Positions 8,498 to 17,487 of a DNA stretch of 64,000 nt are shown piece by piece (the first letter of the stretch is position 1; every line of letters starts with the position of its first letter). The translations under genes and the position numbers were made by a program. The DNA lies in assembly GCF_025629245.1 (NCBI RefSeq), contig NZ_JANZXN010000009.1, positions 60,677-124,676 on the forward strand. The letters are read 5' to 3'. A model generated the notes under the pieces. The model had not been told where the DNA came from, did not search any database, and saw only the letters and a list, made by a program, of their open reading frames with translations. The stretch comes from Natronobiforma cellulositropha (GTDB lineage Archaea; Halobacteriota; Halobacteria; Halobacteriales; Natrialbaceae).

Positions 8498-8656
8498 GCA
8501 CGGGATTCGCTCGCGCGTGTCTGTGTAGCGGGAGCTGAAGCCAGTGGATCAGTCGTTGTAGTGGGATCCGAACCAGTGGACCTGGTATTCGGAGAAGAGT
8601 TTCCTGAGCAGGCTCCCACTCCCGGGAGGGCCCAAGAACGCCCACTGCCACGCCGA

Positions 8657-9169
8657 TTATTGCTCGTCGATCGTCCACTCACCCTCGAATTCGCCGCCGA
8701 GGTGGTCGCGTTCGGTCACCGTCACGTGCTTCGGAGGCGCGTCGTCGAACTCGACGGTCAACCGGTAGCCGTCTTCACCCTCCGCGTCGGTACACCCGGG
8801 CGTAATCCGTCCGAGCATTGTGCGCCCCTCCGAAATCGTCGCGGTAAACGTTGCGGTCTCTGCTTCGTATGCCGTGGATGCGAGTCGCACCTGGGTACAG
8901 TCCTTCGAGCCGTGGACGAGTCGGCCGGTGACGCGAAGTGACCGGGTGGCTCGGTCGACAGTCAGTGACGGCTCGTAGCCGCGCGTTCTCTCGTTAGTGA
9001 CCGCTGGGCCGGTCTCGACCGTCGTCGGCTCCGTTCGCTCGAAGGAGAGACTGGCGATGTGCTGGTCAGGGTTCGACTGCGTCGTTGGACTGCCAAACAC
9101 GATGCTCCCACCAGCACCCACTCCGACTAACCCGAGAGAGATGACACCAAGATATGCTCTCCGATTCAT
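8657..9169 (-). CDS. Secreted protein with haloarchaeal signal sequence
   Basis: A 170-residue protein. MNRRAYLGVISLGLVGVGAGG is a twin-arginine-like signal peptide (NRRAYL followed by a hydrophobic core), typical of haloarchaeal exported proteins. The mature part is beta-rich (TRSLRVTGRLVHGSKDCTQV, then ATFTATISE). Two Cys (DCTQ and GCTDAE) could form a disulfide. No catalytic motif is seen. The gene stands alone, convergent with the oxidase. Function unknown. Confidence 0.7.
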   Translation of the reverse strand: MNRRAYLGVISLGLVGVGAGGSIVFGSPTTQSNPDQHIASLSFERTEPTTVETGPAVTNERTRGYEPSLTVDRATRSLRVTGRLVHGSKDCTQVRLASTAYEAETATFTATISEGRTMLGRITPGCTDAEGEDGYRLTVEFDDAPPKHVTVTERDHLGGEFEGEWTIDEQ

Positions 9170-9365
9170 GCTCACACTTATCGTGTCACCTGGAAAACTG
9201 TTCCGGAGGTACTATCTGGCTGTGACTGGTCAAGCTGGCGGTGCGTTCAAAACGGACGTACGAGGAAACTGGCCGACGAATTCGACCACACGTACCCGTC
9301 AGCACAGGGGCTATCGTCCGAACAGTCTGCAGAGAGGGCGGAGGCGAGCGGGCGATATCGGCCGG

Positions 9366-11333
9366 TCAGTCGTCGGCGGCGGCCGCGCCACTCCCTTCCG
9401 CCTGCGCTCTCGTCCAGGAGAGTTTGCCACCCGCCGCCAGAATGTCGCGCTCGCGCTGGGAGGCCCGGAGCGTCGCACTGAACTCCTCGTCACCGACGCG
9501 GACGGTGAACTCTTCTGCGCCACTCGAGACGGCCTCTGCGACGTCGTCGACGATCTCGAGGTCGTCACCCTGCTCGATCGCCTCGTAGGTCTCGGCGTCG
9601 ATCTCGAGGGGCAGCAGGCCGAAGTTGAAGAGGTTCGCCCGGTGGATGCGCGCGAAGCTCTGAGCGAGGACGCCCTCGACGCCGAGGTACATCGGACAGA
9701 GCGCGGCGTGTTCGCGTGAGGACCCTTGCCCGTAGTTCTCGCCGGCCAGCAGGAAGCCGCCGTCGGACTCGAGTGCGCGCTCGGCGAAGGTGTCGTCGAC
9801 GCGAGAGAGGGTGAACTCCGAGAGTTTGGGGACGTTCGAGCGGTACATCAGGATGTCCTGGGTCGCCGGGATGATGTGGTCGGTGGTGATGTTGTCGCCC
9901 ATCTTCAGGAGGACCGGTCCCGAGAGGTCGCTCTCGAGTGGCTCTTTCAGCGGCACGTCACCGATGTTCGGTCCCTTGACGAGGTCGTCGTCGACGGCTT
10001 CCTCGGGGGTGATGAGGTCGGCTTTCGAGGCGTCGTAGACCGCCGGGAGTTCGACGCCGGGATCCTCGAGATCGCCGAGTTCCTCGGCCAGGTCACGCGG
10101 GTCGACGATCTCGCCGGCGAGCGCGGCGGCGGCGGCGACCTCGGGTGAGCAGAGGTAGACGTTGTCGTCTTCGATGCCCGAGCGCCCCTCGAAGTTGCGG
10201 TTGAAGGTGCGAAGCGAGACCGAGTCGCTGGCGGGAACGTGGCCGATCCCGATACAGGCCCCGCAGGTCGCCTCCGAGAAGTTGACGCCCGCGGCCATCA
10301 TCTCGGCGACCCAGCCCTCGCGCGCGAGGAGTTCACTCGCCTGTTTCGACCCCGGCGCGACGATCATCTCGGTCGTCTTCGCGATCTCGCGTCCCTCGAG
10401 CATCTTCGCCGCCGGGAGGATGTCCTCGTAGGCACCGTTGGTACAGGAGCCGACGATGACCTGATCGACCGACTCGCCGGCGACCTCCCGGACGGGGACG
10501 ACGTTGTCCGGCATCGACGGCGTCGCGATCAACGGCTCGAGATCCGAGAGGTCGACGACGATCTCGTCGTCGTAGGTCGCATCGTCATCGGGCTGCAGGT
10601 CGACGTAGGCGTCCTCGCGGCCGACGCGCTCGAGGTAGTCGCGCGTCTCCTCGTCGGTCGGGAAGATCGAACTCGTCGCGCCGAGTTCGGTCCCCATGTT
10701 GGTGATCGTCATCCGCTCGGGGGCGGTGAGCGTCTCGACGCCCGGACCCGTGTACTCGAGAATCTTGCCGACGCCGCCTTTGACCGAGAGGCGACCCAGG
10801 AGCTCGAGGATGACGTCTTTGGCGGTCGCCCACGCGGGCAGTTCGCCCTCGAGTCTGACCGCGACGATTTCGGGCATCTGGATGTAGTAGGGTGCCCCGC
10901 CCATCGCGACGGTGACGTCGATGCCGCCAGCGCCGATGGCGAGCTGGCCGAGACCACCCGGCGTCGGCGTGTGGCTGTCGGAACCGAGCAAGGTCTTGCC
11001 GGGCGCGGCGAAGTTCTCGCGGTGGACGTTGTGACAGATCCCGTTGCCCGGCCGGGAGAAGTGCGCCCCGAAGGTGCCCGCCGCCGACCGCAGGAACCGG
11101 TGGTCGTCCGTGTTCTTGAAATCGAACTGGTAGGTCTGGTGGTCGCAGTACTGGGCGGCGACCTCCGTCTGGACCTCGTCGAGACCCATCGCCTCGAACT
11201 GCAGCCAGACCATCGTCCCCGTCGTGTCCTGGGTGAGCACCTGATCGATCTCGATTCCGATCTCCTCGCCGGTCTCGAGCGTTCCCTCGACGAGATGCTC
11301 CTCGAGAATCTTCTCGGTGACCGTCTGTCCCAT
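9366..11333 (-). CDS. acn: Aconitate hydratase
   Basis: A 655-residue TCA-cycle enzyme converting citrate to isocitrate via a 4Fe-4S cluster. Visible motifs: IDQVLTQDTTGTM near the N-terminus, GKTLLGSDSHTPTPGGLGQLAIGAGG, IVGSCTNGAYED (first cluster Cys), CGACIGIG (the remaining two Cys of the C-x2-C pair), and the swivelling C-terminal domain with GDNITTDHI and YGQGSSREHAAL. It starts at MGQTVTEK (11333) rather than six codons upstream, in line with how archaeal aconitases begin. The single-chain, about 655-residue architecture is the usual haloarchaeal form. It is divergent from the dUTPase-like gene. Confidence 0.95.
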   Translation of the reverse strand: MGQTVTEKILEEHLVEGTLETGEEIGIEIDQVLTQDTTGTMVWLQFEAMGLDEVQTEVAAQYCDHQTYQFDFKNTDDHRFLRSAAGTFGAHFSRPGNGICHNVHRENFAAPGKTLLGSDSHTPTPGGLGQLAIGAGGIDVTVAMGGAPYYIQMPEIVAVRLEGELPAWATAKDVILELLGRLSVKGGVGKILEYTGPGVETLTAPERMTITNMGTELGATSSIFPTDEETRDYLERVGREDAYVDLQPDDDATYDDEIVVDLSDLEPLIATPSMPDNVVPVREVAGESVDQVIVGSCTNGAYEDILPAAKMLEGREIAKTTEMIVAPGSKQASELLAREGWVAEMMAAGVNFSEATCGACIGIGHVPASDSVSLRTFNRNFEGRSGIEDDNVYLCSPEVAAAAALAGEIVDPRDLAEELGDLEDPGVELPAVYDASKADLITPEEAVDDDLVKGPNIGDVPLKEPLESDLSGPVLLKMGDNITTDHIIPATQDILMYRSNVPKLSEFTLSRVDDTFAERALESDGGFLLAGENYGQGSSREHAALCPMYLGVEGVLAQSFARIHRANLFNFGLLPLEIDAETYEAIEQGDDLEIVDDVAEAVSSGAEEFTVRVGDEEFSATLRASQRERDILAAGGKLSWTRAQAEGSGAAAADD

Positions 11334-11491
11334 ACCCTCACTATTACTCATCTATCCGGATAAAACCCGCGCGTAGCTCGGGTTGACGGTCTCACCGGCC
11401 GTCAGATTCCGTTCTCGACTCGCTCGTTCGTCCTGCGGACTCGCCACGTCGAAGCCGAACGACTATGGCGTCCCTCTGTGTCCACCCGGCT

Positions 11492-11974
11492 ATGTATCGA
11501 TCCGGCACGTTCGTCGCCGAGCACGTCTCGCCGACGACCGACGACCAGATCCAGCCCAACGGCGTCGACCTCACCCTCGACGTGATCTTCGAACAGCTCG
11601 AGCCGGGGCGACTCGGGACCGACGGCAAAGAGATCGGCGAGCGCGTCGCCCGCCCGCTCGAGGAACTCGAGCGGAAAGTCCCCGACACCTACTACCTCCC
11701 GGCGGGGGCGTACGTCGCCCGCTACGGCGAGCGCATCGCGATTCCCGAGGGCCACGTCGGCTTCGTCTACCCGCGCTCGTCGCTGCTGCGCAACTCGTGT
11801 ATGCTCAACACCGCCGTCTGGGACGCCGGCTACGAGGGCCGCGGCGAGGGGCTGTTGCAGGTCCACCACGACATCGAACTCCAGCGCGGGGCGCGCATCG
11901 CCCAGCTGGTGCTCACGGAAGCGAACCACGAGACGGTCTACGACGGCAGTTACCAGGGCGAGAATCTCGAGTGA
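11492..11974 (+). CDS. dUTPase / dCTP deaminase-family nucleotide hydrolase
   Basis: A 160-residue protein of the trimeric dUTPase fold. Motifs: QIQPNGVDLTLD (motif 1), IPEGHVGFVYPRSSLLRN (motif 2, with PRSS), NTAVWDAGYEGRGEGLL (motif 3) and GARIAQLVL (motif 4). It most likely hydrolyses dUTP to dUMP, protecting DNA from uracil; a bifunctional dCTP deaminase/dUTPase activity is possible. Start ATG 11492 (MYRSGTFVAEHV) was chosen because the preceding codons are not conserved-looking. It is convergent with the CIS operon, whose last gene ends 3 bases away. Confidence 0.88.
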   Translation: MYRSGTFVAEHVSPTTDDQIQPNGVDLTLDVIFEQLEPGRLGTDGKEIGERVARPLEELERKVPDTYYLPAGAYVARYGERIAIPEGHVGFVYPRSSLLRNSCMLNTAVWDAGYEGRGEGLLQVHHDIELQRGARIAQLVLTEANHETVYDGSYQGENLE

Positions 11975-11977
11975 GTA

Positions 11978-13240
11978 TCAGGCTTCGTCCTCGGGGACCA
12001 CGCCGTAGCGGGTCTCGAGGAGGTCTGCGGTCTCGCTGAGTTCGTCGAGGGAGACGGCGACCTGGAGGACGGAGGTCTCCGCCTCGAGCGCCTCCTCGAG
12101 TGCGTCGACGGCCGCCGTGTACTGGTCGTGGCCGCTCTCGGTGACGCGCCCCTCGAGCAGCGGCTCGAGTTCGCGTGCGTTCTTCGCGATGGCTTCGACG
12201 AACTCGAGGTACTGTTCGTCGGTCTCGACGCCGCTCTCGAGGGCGTCGCGGGCGCTCGCGGAGATGGCGAAGGCGATCCGGGTCGCCTGTGCGCTGTCGT
12301 CGAAGCGGTCTGCCACGTCGTCGAAGTAGCGGACGGTCGTCTTCAGCGACTTCTGGGTGGCGTAGTCGTTGTGTACCTCGAGTTCGCGCGAGAGCGCCTC
12401 GATGTTCGACTGGAGGCGCTCTAAGCGGATGGCGAAGCCTTCGATCTGGTCGAGTTCGCCCTCGATGTAGTCGGTTGGTTCGCCGACGGTCGTCCGGTGT
12501 GGGTTGTCGGTGTCGGCGATGTGGGCGATGAGCGCCGCGTAGAGCATGTCGTTGTCGTAGACGAACGGGCGGCGTCTGGTCTCCTGGCCGGGTTTCCACT
12601 CGCCGTCGGGCGTGCGCTTGAACGAGCCGAGGAAGACCGACGGATCGGTTCGGCCGTCGACCTCGGCGCGGGCGTTCTCGTGGTAGGCTTCGGCGAGGGC
12701 GTTCGCGACCGCCGTCGGATCGCTCGCGCCCTGGCGCTGTAAGTCGGGGAACTCGATGTGCGGGACGGTCTTGTACTCACTCGGGGGTGTCTCCCGGTAG
12801 GTAATGTCGAAGACCTCGAGAATGCGACTCTCCTCCGACTCCTCGCCGCTCAGCGGTTCGCCGCCGGGGACGGGAACGGGGTCTTTCGTCTCCTCTTCGT
12901 AGGCGATGTGGATGTACATCTCGTCGCCGTCGGGTGTGGGAAACCGCGTCGTCGTCGAGTTCTTGACGACGATCGGTCGCCCCTGGTAGTCGATGGCGAC
13001 GCCGGGTTCGACCGTCACGCGCAGGCCGTCACCGTGGTCTTCGAGTTCGGAGATGGTCAGCCCGGAGACGATGCCCGACCCCGCGATCAGCTTGTTCGCG
13101 GTCTGTAAGCGATCCGTGTGGTACTCCTGTTCGACCCGCATGTCGCGGGCGGTCATCAGCTTCCCCTGGAAGTAGCGATTCTTCTCGAACTGTCGTAGCT
13201 CGAATCCGTTCGAGGCGTGTCGTTCTTGTTCTTGGCTCAT
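11978..13240 (-). CDS. CIS baseplate/fibre-associated protein
   Basis: A 420-residue protein, last gene of the long CIS operon. The N-terminus has a pattern I associate with proteins found at the end of many CIS and phage-tail-like loci: NRYFQGKLMTARDMRVEQEY followed by NKLIAGSGIVSGL (general form Y-F-x-G-K-L-L-T-x-x-D-F-x-x-E-Q-x-Y, then G-x-G-V-V-x-G-L). Next comes a beta-rich segment (LRVTVEPGVAIDYQGRPIVV) and a C-terminal half (about 240-420) that is almost wholly helical and may be a coiled-coil shaft. Position behind tail protein I points to a fibre or baseplate periphery component. The exact role is unknown. Confidence 0.6.
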   Translation of the reverse strand: MSQEQERHASNGFELRQFEKNRYFQGKLMTARDMRVEQEYHTDRLQTANKLIAGSGIVSGLTISELEDHGDGLRVTVEPGVAIDYQGRPIVVKNSTTTRFPTPDGDEMYIHIAYEEETKDPVPVPGGEPLSGEESEESRILEVFDITYRETPPSEYKTVPHIEFPDLQRQGASDPTAVANALAEAYHENARAEVDGRTDPSVFLGSFKRTPDGEWKPGQETRRRPFVYDNDMLYAALIAHIADTDNPHRTTVGEPTDYIEGELDQIEGFAIRLERLQSNIEALSRELEVHNDYATQKSLKTTVRYFDDVADRFDDSAQATRIAFAISASARDALESGVETDEQYLEFVEAIAKNARELEPLLEGRVTESGHDQYTAAVDALEEALEAETSVLQVAVSLDELSETADLLETRYGVVPEDEA

Positions 13241-13285
13241 GGTTTCGGTTGGCTGTGATCGTAGAAGGCTGCTGTGTTTGACTGG

Positions 13286-15418
13286 TTACTCGAGTAGTTC
13301 TGATTCCTGTCCGAGCGCGGCGGTTCCGAGTTCGAGACGATGTTTCGGAAGGGTGGTATTTATACCTAGGTAGGAGTTTTCCCCCAGCTGGAAGCGCTCG
13401 CGAAGCGGTTCGCAGACGGCGTCGGCGTACGCCGGTTTCTCGGCGTCGACGATGCGTTCGATCGCGCTGACGTGCGCCGGTGGTACCGAGGGATCGATCA
13501 GCACCTGGAAGCGCTGTGGGTCGCCGAGCAGTCGCGCGTGAGACGCCCTCGTCACCCGGTCGGTGATACACTCGAGGTCGGCGTACTCGACGATTCGAAC
13601 CAGGTCGCGGACGTCCGGGGTCTCGCCGTCCGAACGCGCCCCTTCCAGCGGACGGTCCGCGTGTCTGAGGTAGAGTTCGATGATCTCGAGCAGTCCCGCT
13701 CGCGTCCCGCGCATCCGGTACAGTTCCGGGGCGCGCGAGAGCAGTTCCCGGCGGGCGGACTCCGGCCAGGCGTCGCCGATGTCGACGGCCAGCCAGGTGT
13801 TCAGCCAGGAGAGGTACGCGTCGGGGACGCCGTCGGGGTCGAGGTAGTGGGTGACGTCGTCGATCTCCGTCTCGATGTCGGCGAACACCGTCTCGAAGAT
13901 CGAGAGGTACTGTTCCAGGAACTCGGACCGCGATCCCTCCTCGCGGTAGATCTCCGGTAAGTAGCGCAGGTAGGACTGGCGCGGGCAGTAGGCGGTCAGC
14001 GAGCGAACCCTGGGCGAGGAGCGACGGCTCCCGACCAGGTGGACGACGACGTGGAGGTACCGCCCCACCGCGTCGTCGAGGAAGACGTCTTCGGGGTCGT
14101 GTGTCGCCACCGCGTCCTCGCGCTCGTCGAACGTCGCCCGGATGCGCTCGCGCGCTCGCTCGCGCCAGTGTTCGACCGTCTCCCTCGAGGCGTCGGACAC
14201 CGCTTCGCACAGTTCCGTCGGCGTCGCCTCGAGGAGCTCCCAGAGACCGGTGATGCCGGCCGCCGCGAGGGTCTCTGCGGTCTCGTCGTCGACCGCGTCG
14301 AACTCACTGAAGTCGTCGATCCCCTCCTCGTCGCCGTCCGAGGCGTAGTAGCGCATGTCGACGCGCGTACCGACCGTCTTGCGGTCGATGTCGAACGTCG
14401 CCCGGTGCCACTGGAGTTCGCGAACGCCCGCGTCGAGGCGGCCGACGATCTCGCCTTCGTACCGCGTGCTCTCGTCGTTCTTCCGGTTCTCGCGACCCTC
14501 CTCGAGCGCCCAGGCGGCCGCCTCGCCGTCGATCGCGTACAGCCGGTGGGCGTTCGCGTCGCCGCCTGCGTCCATCGCCTGCGAGAGCAACGCCGTCGGC
14601 GTGCGCTCGAACCCGGGGAGCGCCTCGGCCGTGTCGTCGGCGAGCCAGTAGCGCAGCACCGACGGGCCGTCCGGATCGGTGCCACCGAGGACGATGGCTC
14701 CATCGCGCTCGGCGGTGAGTGTCGTCGTCTCGAACGTCTCGGGTAGCTCGAGTACCGTCTCCTCGGCGTCGGTCGCGACCCCGTTCTCGGCCGCGTCGTC
14801 GGCCGGATACCGCGAGAGGACGGTCTCGTCGTCCCGGCGGTCGAGGACGAACAGCGCCCCGCCGGCGTCGACCGTGAGGTCGATCGGCGAGTGGAGTCCG
14901 TCGACGACGACGTCGGTCCGTTCGCCCGGCCCGACCGCGAGGACGAAGCCGCTCGCCCCGTCGCCGTCGCCGCCGTCGAGGACGTAGCCGCGGGTCGTGT
15001 CGCCGACGGCGCTGATCGGCGCGGTGAGCGCGGCCGTCGACCACTGGTAGGTGCGAAACTGCCTCGAGAACGACCCGACGCGGCCGTTCTCCCCGTCGAT
15101 CAGGTAGAGGCTGTCCGCGGTGGTACAGATCGCGACCGGCCGGGTGAGTCCCGCCGCCTCCAGCTTCGAGAGCGAGAGCGACTTCAACTCGCCGACGGCG
15201 CGCATGTAGACGCCGAGTTCGCCGTCTGGGCCGAGCACGCTCAGATCGCCACTCGGGTTCAGATCGACGTCGACGGTCTCGAATCCGAGCGCCGTCTCGG
15301 CCAGCGTCGGCGTGGTGACGAGTGTGATTCCGTCCTCGGTCACGTCGACGTTTCGCCCGGACCAGCGCGCCCAGTCGTCGGGCGTGTGGGCGACGGCGAA
15401 CGAGAAGTCCCGGGTCAT
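13286..15418 (-). CDS. Tail protein I-like baseplate protein with N-terminal beta-propeller-like region
   Basis: A 710-residue protein. The C-terminal third (about 480-700) matches phage P2 gpI-type tail proteins: QSYLRYLPEIYREEG, LEQYLSIFETVFADIE, WLNTWLAVDIGDAWPE and RELLSRAPELYRMRGTRAGL. The N-terminal 340 residues repeat short strands (SLYLIDGENGRVGSFSRQ, GALFVLDRRDD, RLYAIDGEAAAW) like an NHL/YVTN propeller. Between them a helix-hairpin-helix-like segment (TLAAAGITGLWELLEATP) is inserted. The first codons overlap the end of the preceding baseplate J gene (ATGA-type overlap), so translation is coupled. Its place between J-type proteins and the fibre matches PVC/Afp and P2 order. Confidence 0.8.
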   Translation of the reverse strand: MTRDFSFAVAHTPDDWARWSGRNVDVTEDGITLVTTPTLAETALGFETVDVDLNPSGDLSVLGPDGELGVYMRAVGELKSLSLSKLEAAGLTRPVAICTTADSLYLIDGENGRVGSFSRQFRTYQWSTAALTAPISAVGDTTRGYVLDGGDGDGASGFVLAVGPGERTDVVVDGLHSPIDLTVDAGGALFVLDRRDDETVLSRYPADDAAENGVATDAEETVLELPETFETTTLTAERDGAIVLGGTDPDGPSVLRYWLADDTAEALPGFERTPTALLSQAMDAGGDANAHRLYAIDGEAAAWALEEGRENRKNDESTRYEGEIVGRLDAGVRELQWHRATFDIDRKTVGTRVDMRYYASDGDEEGIDDFSEFDAVDDETAETLAAAGITGLWELLEATPTELCEAVSDASRETVEHWRERARERIRATFDEREDAVATHDPEDVFLDDAVGRYLHVVVHLVGSRRSSPRVRSLTAYCPRQSYLRYLPEIYREEGSRSEFLEQYLSIFETVFADIETEIDDVTHYLDPDGVPDAYLSWLNTWLAVDIGDAWPESARRELLSRAPELYRMRGTRAGLLEIIELYLRHADRPLEGARSDGETPDVRDLVRIVEYADLECITDRVTRASHARLLGDPQRFQVLIDPSVPPAHVSAIERIVDAEKPAYADAVCEPLRERFQLGENSYLGINTTLPKHRLELGTAALGQESELLE

Positions 15419-17403
15419 CGCGCTCCCTCCACGTGCGCGCTGCTCGAGCGAACCGAGACGCTGACGCTCCGCTCGAGCAGGGAGAGCAGCGACGTCTCGG
15501 GGATGATGACGTTCCCGTGGTCGTCGATCTCCTCCTCGCCGCTCGCGGTCACCGTCACGTCGAGGACGCCCCGGACGCCGTCGACGTCGCCGACGACGTT
15601 CTCGACCTCGGAGACGTACAGCGGCCTGCCGAACGGCCAGCCCTCGCCGTCGAAGCCGGTCAGCGGGTGGACGTACGCGGTGAGTGCCTCCCGTATTGCC
15701 CCCCTGAGCCGCCGGGGCGGCCGCTCGGGCGTCGCCGAGACGGTGAGGTCGACCTCCAGGTCGACGTAGTGTGGCGCCTCGACGCGCACCGCGTCGGTCA
15801 GGAGGCGGTTCCGTTCGACGTGTTTGCGAACGGCGTCGAGGAACGCCTCACTCGCCTCCGGTCTCGCGTGGGTGCTGTAGGGAACGACCGAGAGGACGAT
15901 TTCGGTTCGGTCGGTGTCGTCGCGTCGGAACTCCCGTCGGGTCGCGTTCGCCCGCCCGAAACGCAGGCCGGGTGTGTGCGTCGCGACGTAGCTGTAATCC
16001 TCGAGCGTCACCGCCCGGTACGGCCGTTTGAGATCGCGTTTGAACCGGTCCATCGCCTCCTCGACCGACTCGGCGTCCGCGCCGCCGCTGGCCGGGCCGG
16101 TCGGCTCGACCGCGAGGTCACTGGGACTGATACCGTCGGCGAGCTCCGCGTCCTCGCGCTCGAACTCCCACTGGGAGTGTACCGAGACGTTTCCGTCCTG
16201 GCCGCCGCCGTAGACGTACCGCTTCGCGCGGACGCGGCGGCCGACCGGCGGTTTCGCCCCGCGAACCCCGTCGCCGAACCTGATCGAGCGACGCTCGGCG
16301 TCGAAGACGTAGTGTCTGTCCGTCGGGCCGGAGGTGTCGAAGTCTTCGACCTCCTCGAAGCGCTCGCCGTCGACGACGATGTCCGCCTCGAGTACCGGTC
16401 CGTGTTCGAAGAAGAAGCGCCGTTCGGCGTCGATCGTCGTCTCGAGACCGTCGTCGCTTCGCGTCAGGAACTCGTCGTGGACCGTCGACCGGTGTGCGGC
16501 TTCGAGGACGTTCACCCGGATCGACGAACACTGCGGGGGGATCTCGTACTCGGCGTGGGCGAGCCGACAGCGCAGCCAGACCAGTTCGTCCGGCTGTCCG
16601 AGGACCGACCCGCCGCTCGCCGGTGTCGGCGTCTCCGCCGTCCGCTCGAGACGGACGACGCCGCCGTGGTAGAACGCGTCCGTCCCGTCGGCGGCGACCT
16701 CGAGCCGACTCCAGGCGTCGTCGTCTCGCCAGCGGTCGGGTTCGTGACAGCACTCCCAGACGAGTTCGACCGACGGCTCGAACGTCGACTCGGCGTCGCC
16801 GTGTTCGGCCGGTGCTGGCAGGTTGCGCTCGTAGAACTCGACCGTGAGCGCGAGTTCGTCCGCCGCCCCGAGCGGGTCGCGGTCGAAGCCGAAGTAGATG
16901 GCGTCACCCGCCCTGGGCTCCTCGCCGAACACCACGAAGTAGGTGTTCTCGGTCTCGTTCTCGGTCGTGTTGTCGACGGTGTCGCCGCCGGCGTGTGTGA
17001 TGACCTTCTCGAGGCGGGCTTCGGTGAGCGTCGCATCGGTCGTCGTCTCGAACGTCTTCGAGACGCCCGAGCGGTCGTCGACGAGCAGCGCCTCTCCCGC
17101 GGGCACGACGAGTCCGTCACCGCCTTCGGGCGGTCTGACCGAGACGCGCGCGGTCGCCGGCCGGGGTGGCTGGCGGTCGACCCCGAGGATGTGCAGGTAC
17201 TTCTCGCGGTGTTCTTCGGTCACCCGGTCGAGCTGGTAGGTGTAGGTCTCGCTGATCCAGGCGAGCAACTCGAGGATGGCGATTCCCGTGTCGTGGGCGT
17301 TGTGGTCGCTCCAGGACTCGGTGTAGATGGGGATTCGCCGCTTGGTCTCTTCGAAGACGTCCTCGAACTCGCGGTCGTCTAAGTCCGGTACGTCGAGACC
17401 CAT
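15415..17403 (-). CDS. Baseplate J-like protein 2 (Afp12/Pvc12-type)
   Basis: A 662-residue wedge component. Features of the family: N-terminal YTESWSDHNAHDTGIAILEL (form 'tpeWtdhn.sDpGial.el'), LDRVTEEHREKYLHILG, the central FDTSGPTDRHYVFD and SIRFGDGVRGAKPP, the late TLEDYSYVATHTPGL, and a C-terminal ALTAYVHPLTGFDGEGWPFG. This is the second of two tandem J-type genes, as in Afp11/Afp12. It assembles with gp25- and gpI-like partners into the baseplate wedge around the spike. Acidic composition is typical of halophiles. Confidence 0.85.
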   Translation of the reverse strand: MGLDVPDLDDREFEDVFEETKRRIPIYTESWSDHNAHDTGIAILELLAWISETYTYQLDRVTEEHREKYLHILGVDRQPPRPATARVSVRPPEGGDGLVVPAGEALLVDDRSGVSKTFETTTDATLTEARLEKVITHAGGDTVDNTTENETENTYFVVFGEEPRAGDAIYFGFDRDPLGAADELALTVEFYERNLPAPAEHGDAESTFEPSVELVWECCHEPDRWRDDDAWSRLEVAADGTDAFYHGGVVRLERTAETPTPASGGSVLGQPDELVWLRCRLAHAEYEIPPQCSSIRVNVLEAAHRSTVHDEFLTRSDDGLETTIDAERRFFFEHGPVLEADIVVDGERFEEVEDFDTSGPTDRHYVFDAERRSIRFGDGVRGAKPPVGRRVRAKRYVYGGGQDGNVSVHSQWEFEREDAELADGISPSDLAVEPTGPASGGADAESVEEAMDRFKRDLKRPYRAVTLEDYSYVATHTPGLRFGRANATRREFRRDDTDRTEIVLSVVPYSTHARPEASEAFLDAVRKHVERNRLLTDAVRVEAPHYVDLEVDLTVSATPERPPRRLRGAIREALTAYVHPLTGFDGEGWPFGRPLYVSEVENVVGDVDGVRGVLDVTVTASGEEEIDDHGNVIIPETSLLSLLERSVSVSVRSSSAHVEGAR

Positions 17404-17487
17404 CTAGCTCGTCCTCCTCGAGCGTTCCGCCTCGCTCGCCGTCGCTGTCCCCCACCGTTGCCGTCTCGTCTGTATCGCTGTCTCCAT

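Noticed and set aside
8549..8656. In-frame continuation of the secreted protein gene beyond its TAA (AFLGPPGSGSLLRKLF...)
   Set aside because: The upstream protein already ends naturally, and the following 35 codons have no recognisable match; considered and left as chance, unlike the clear case at 56776-57234.
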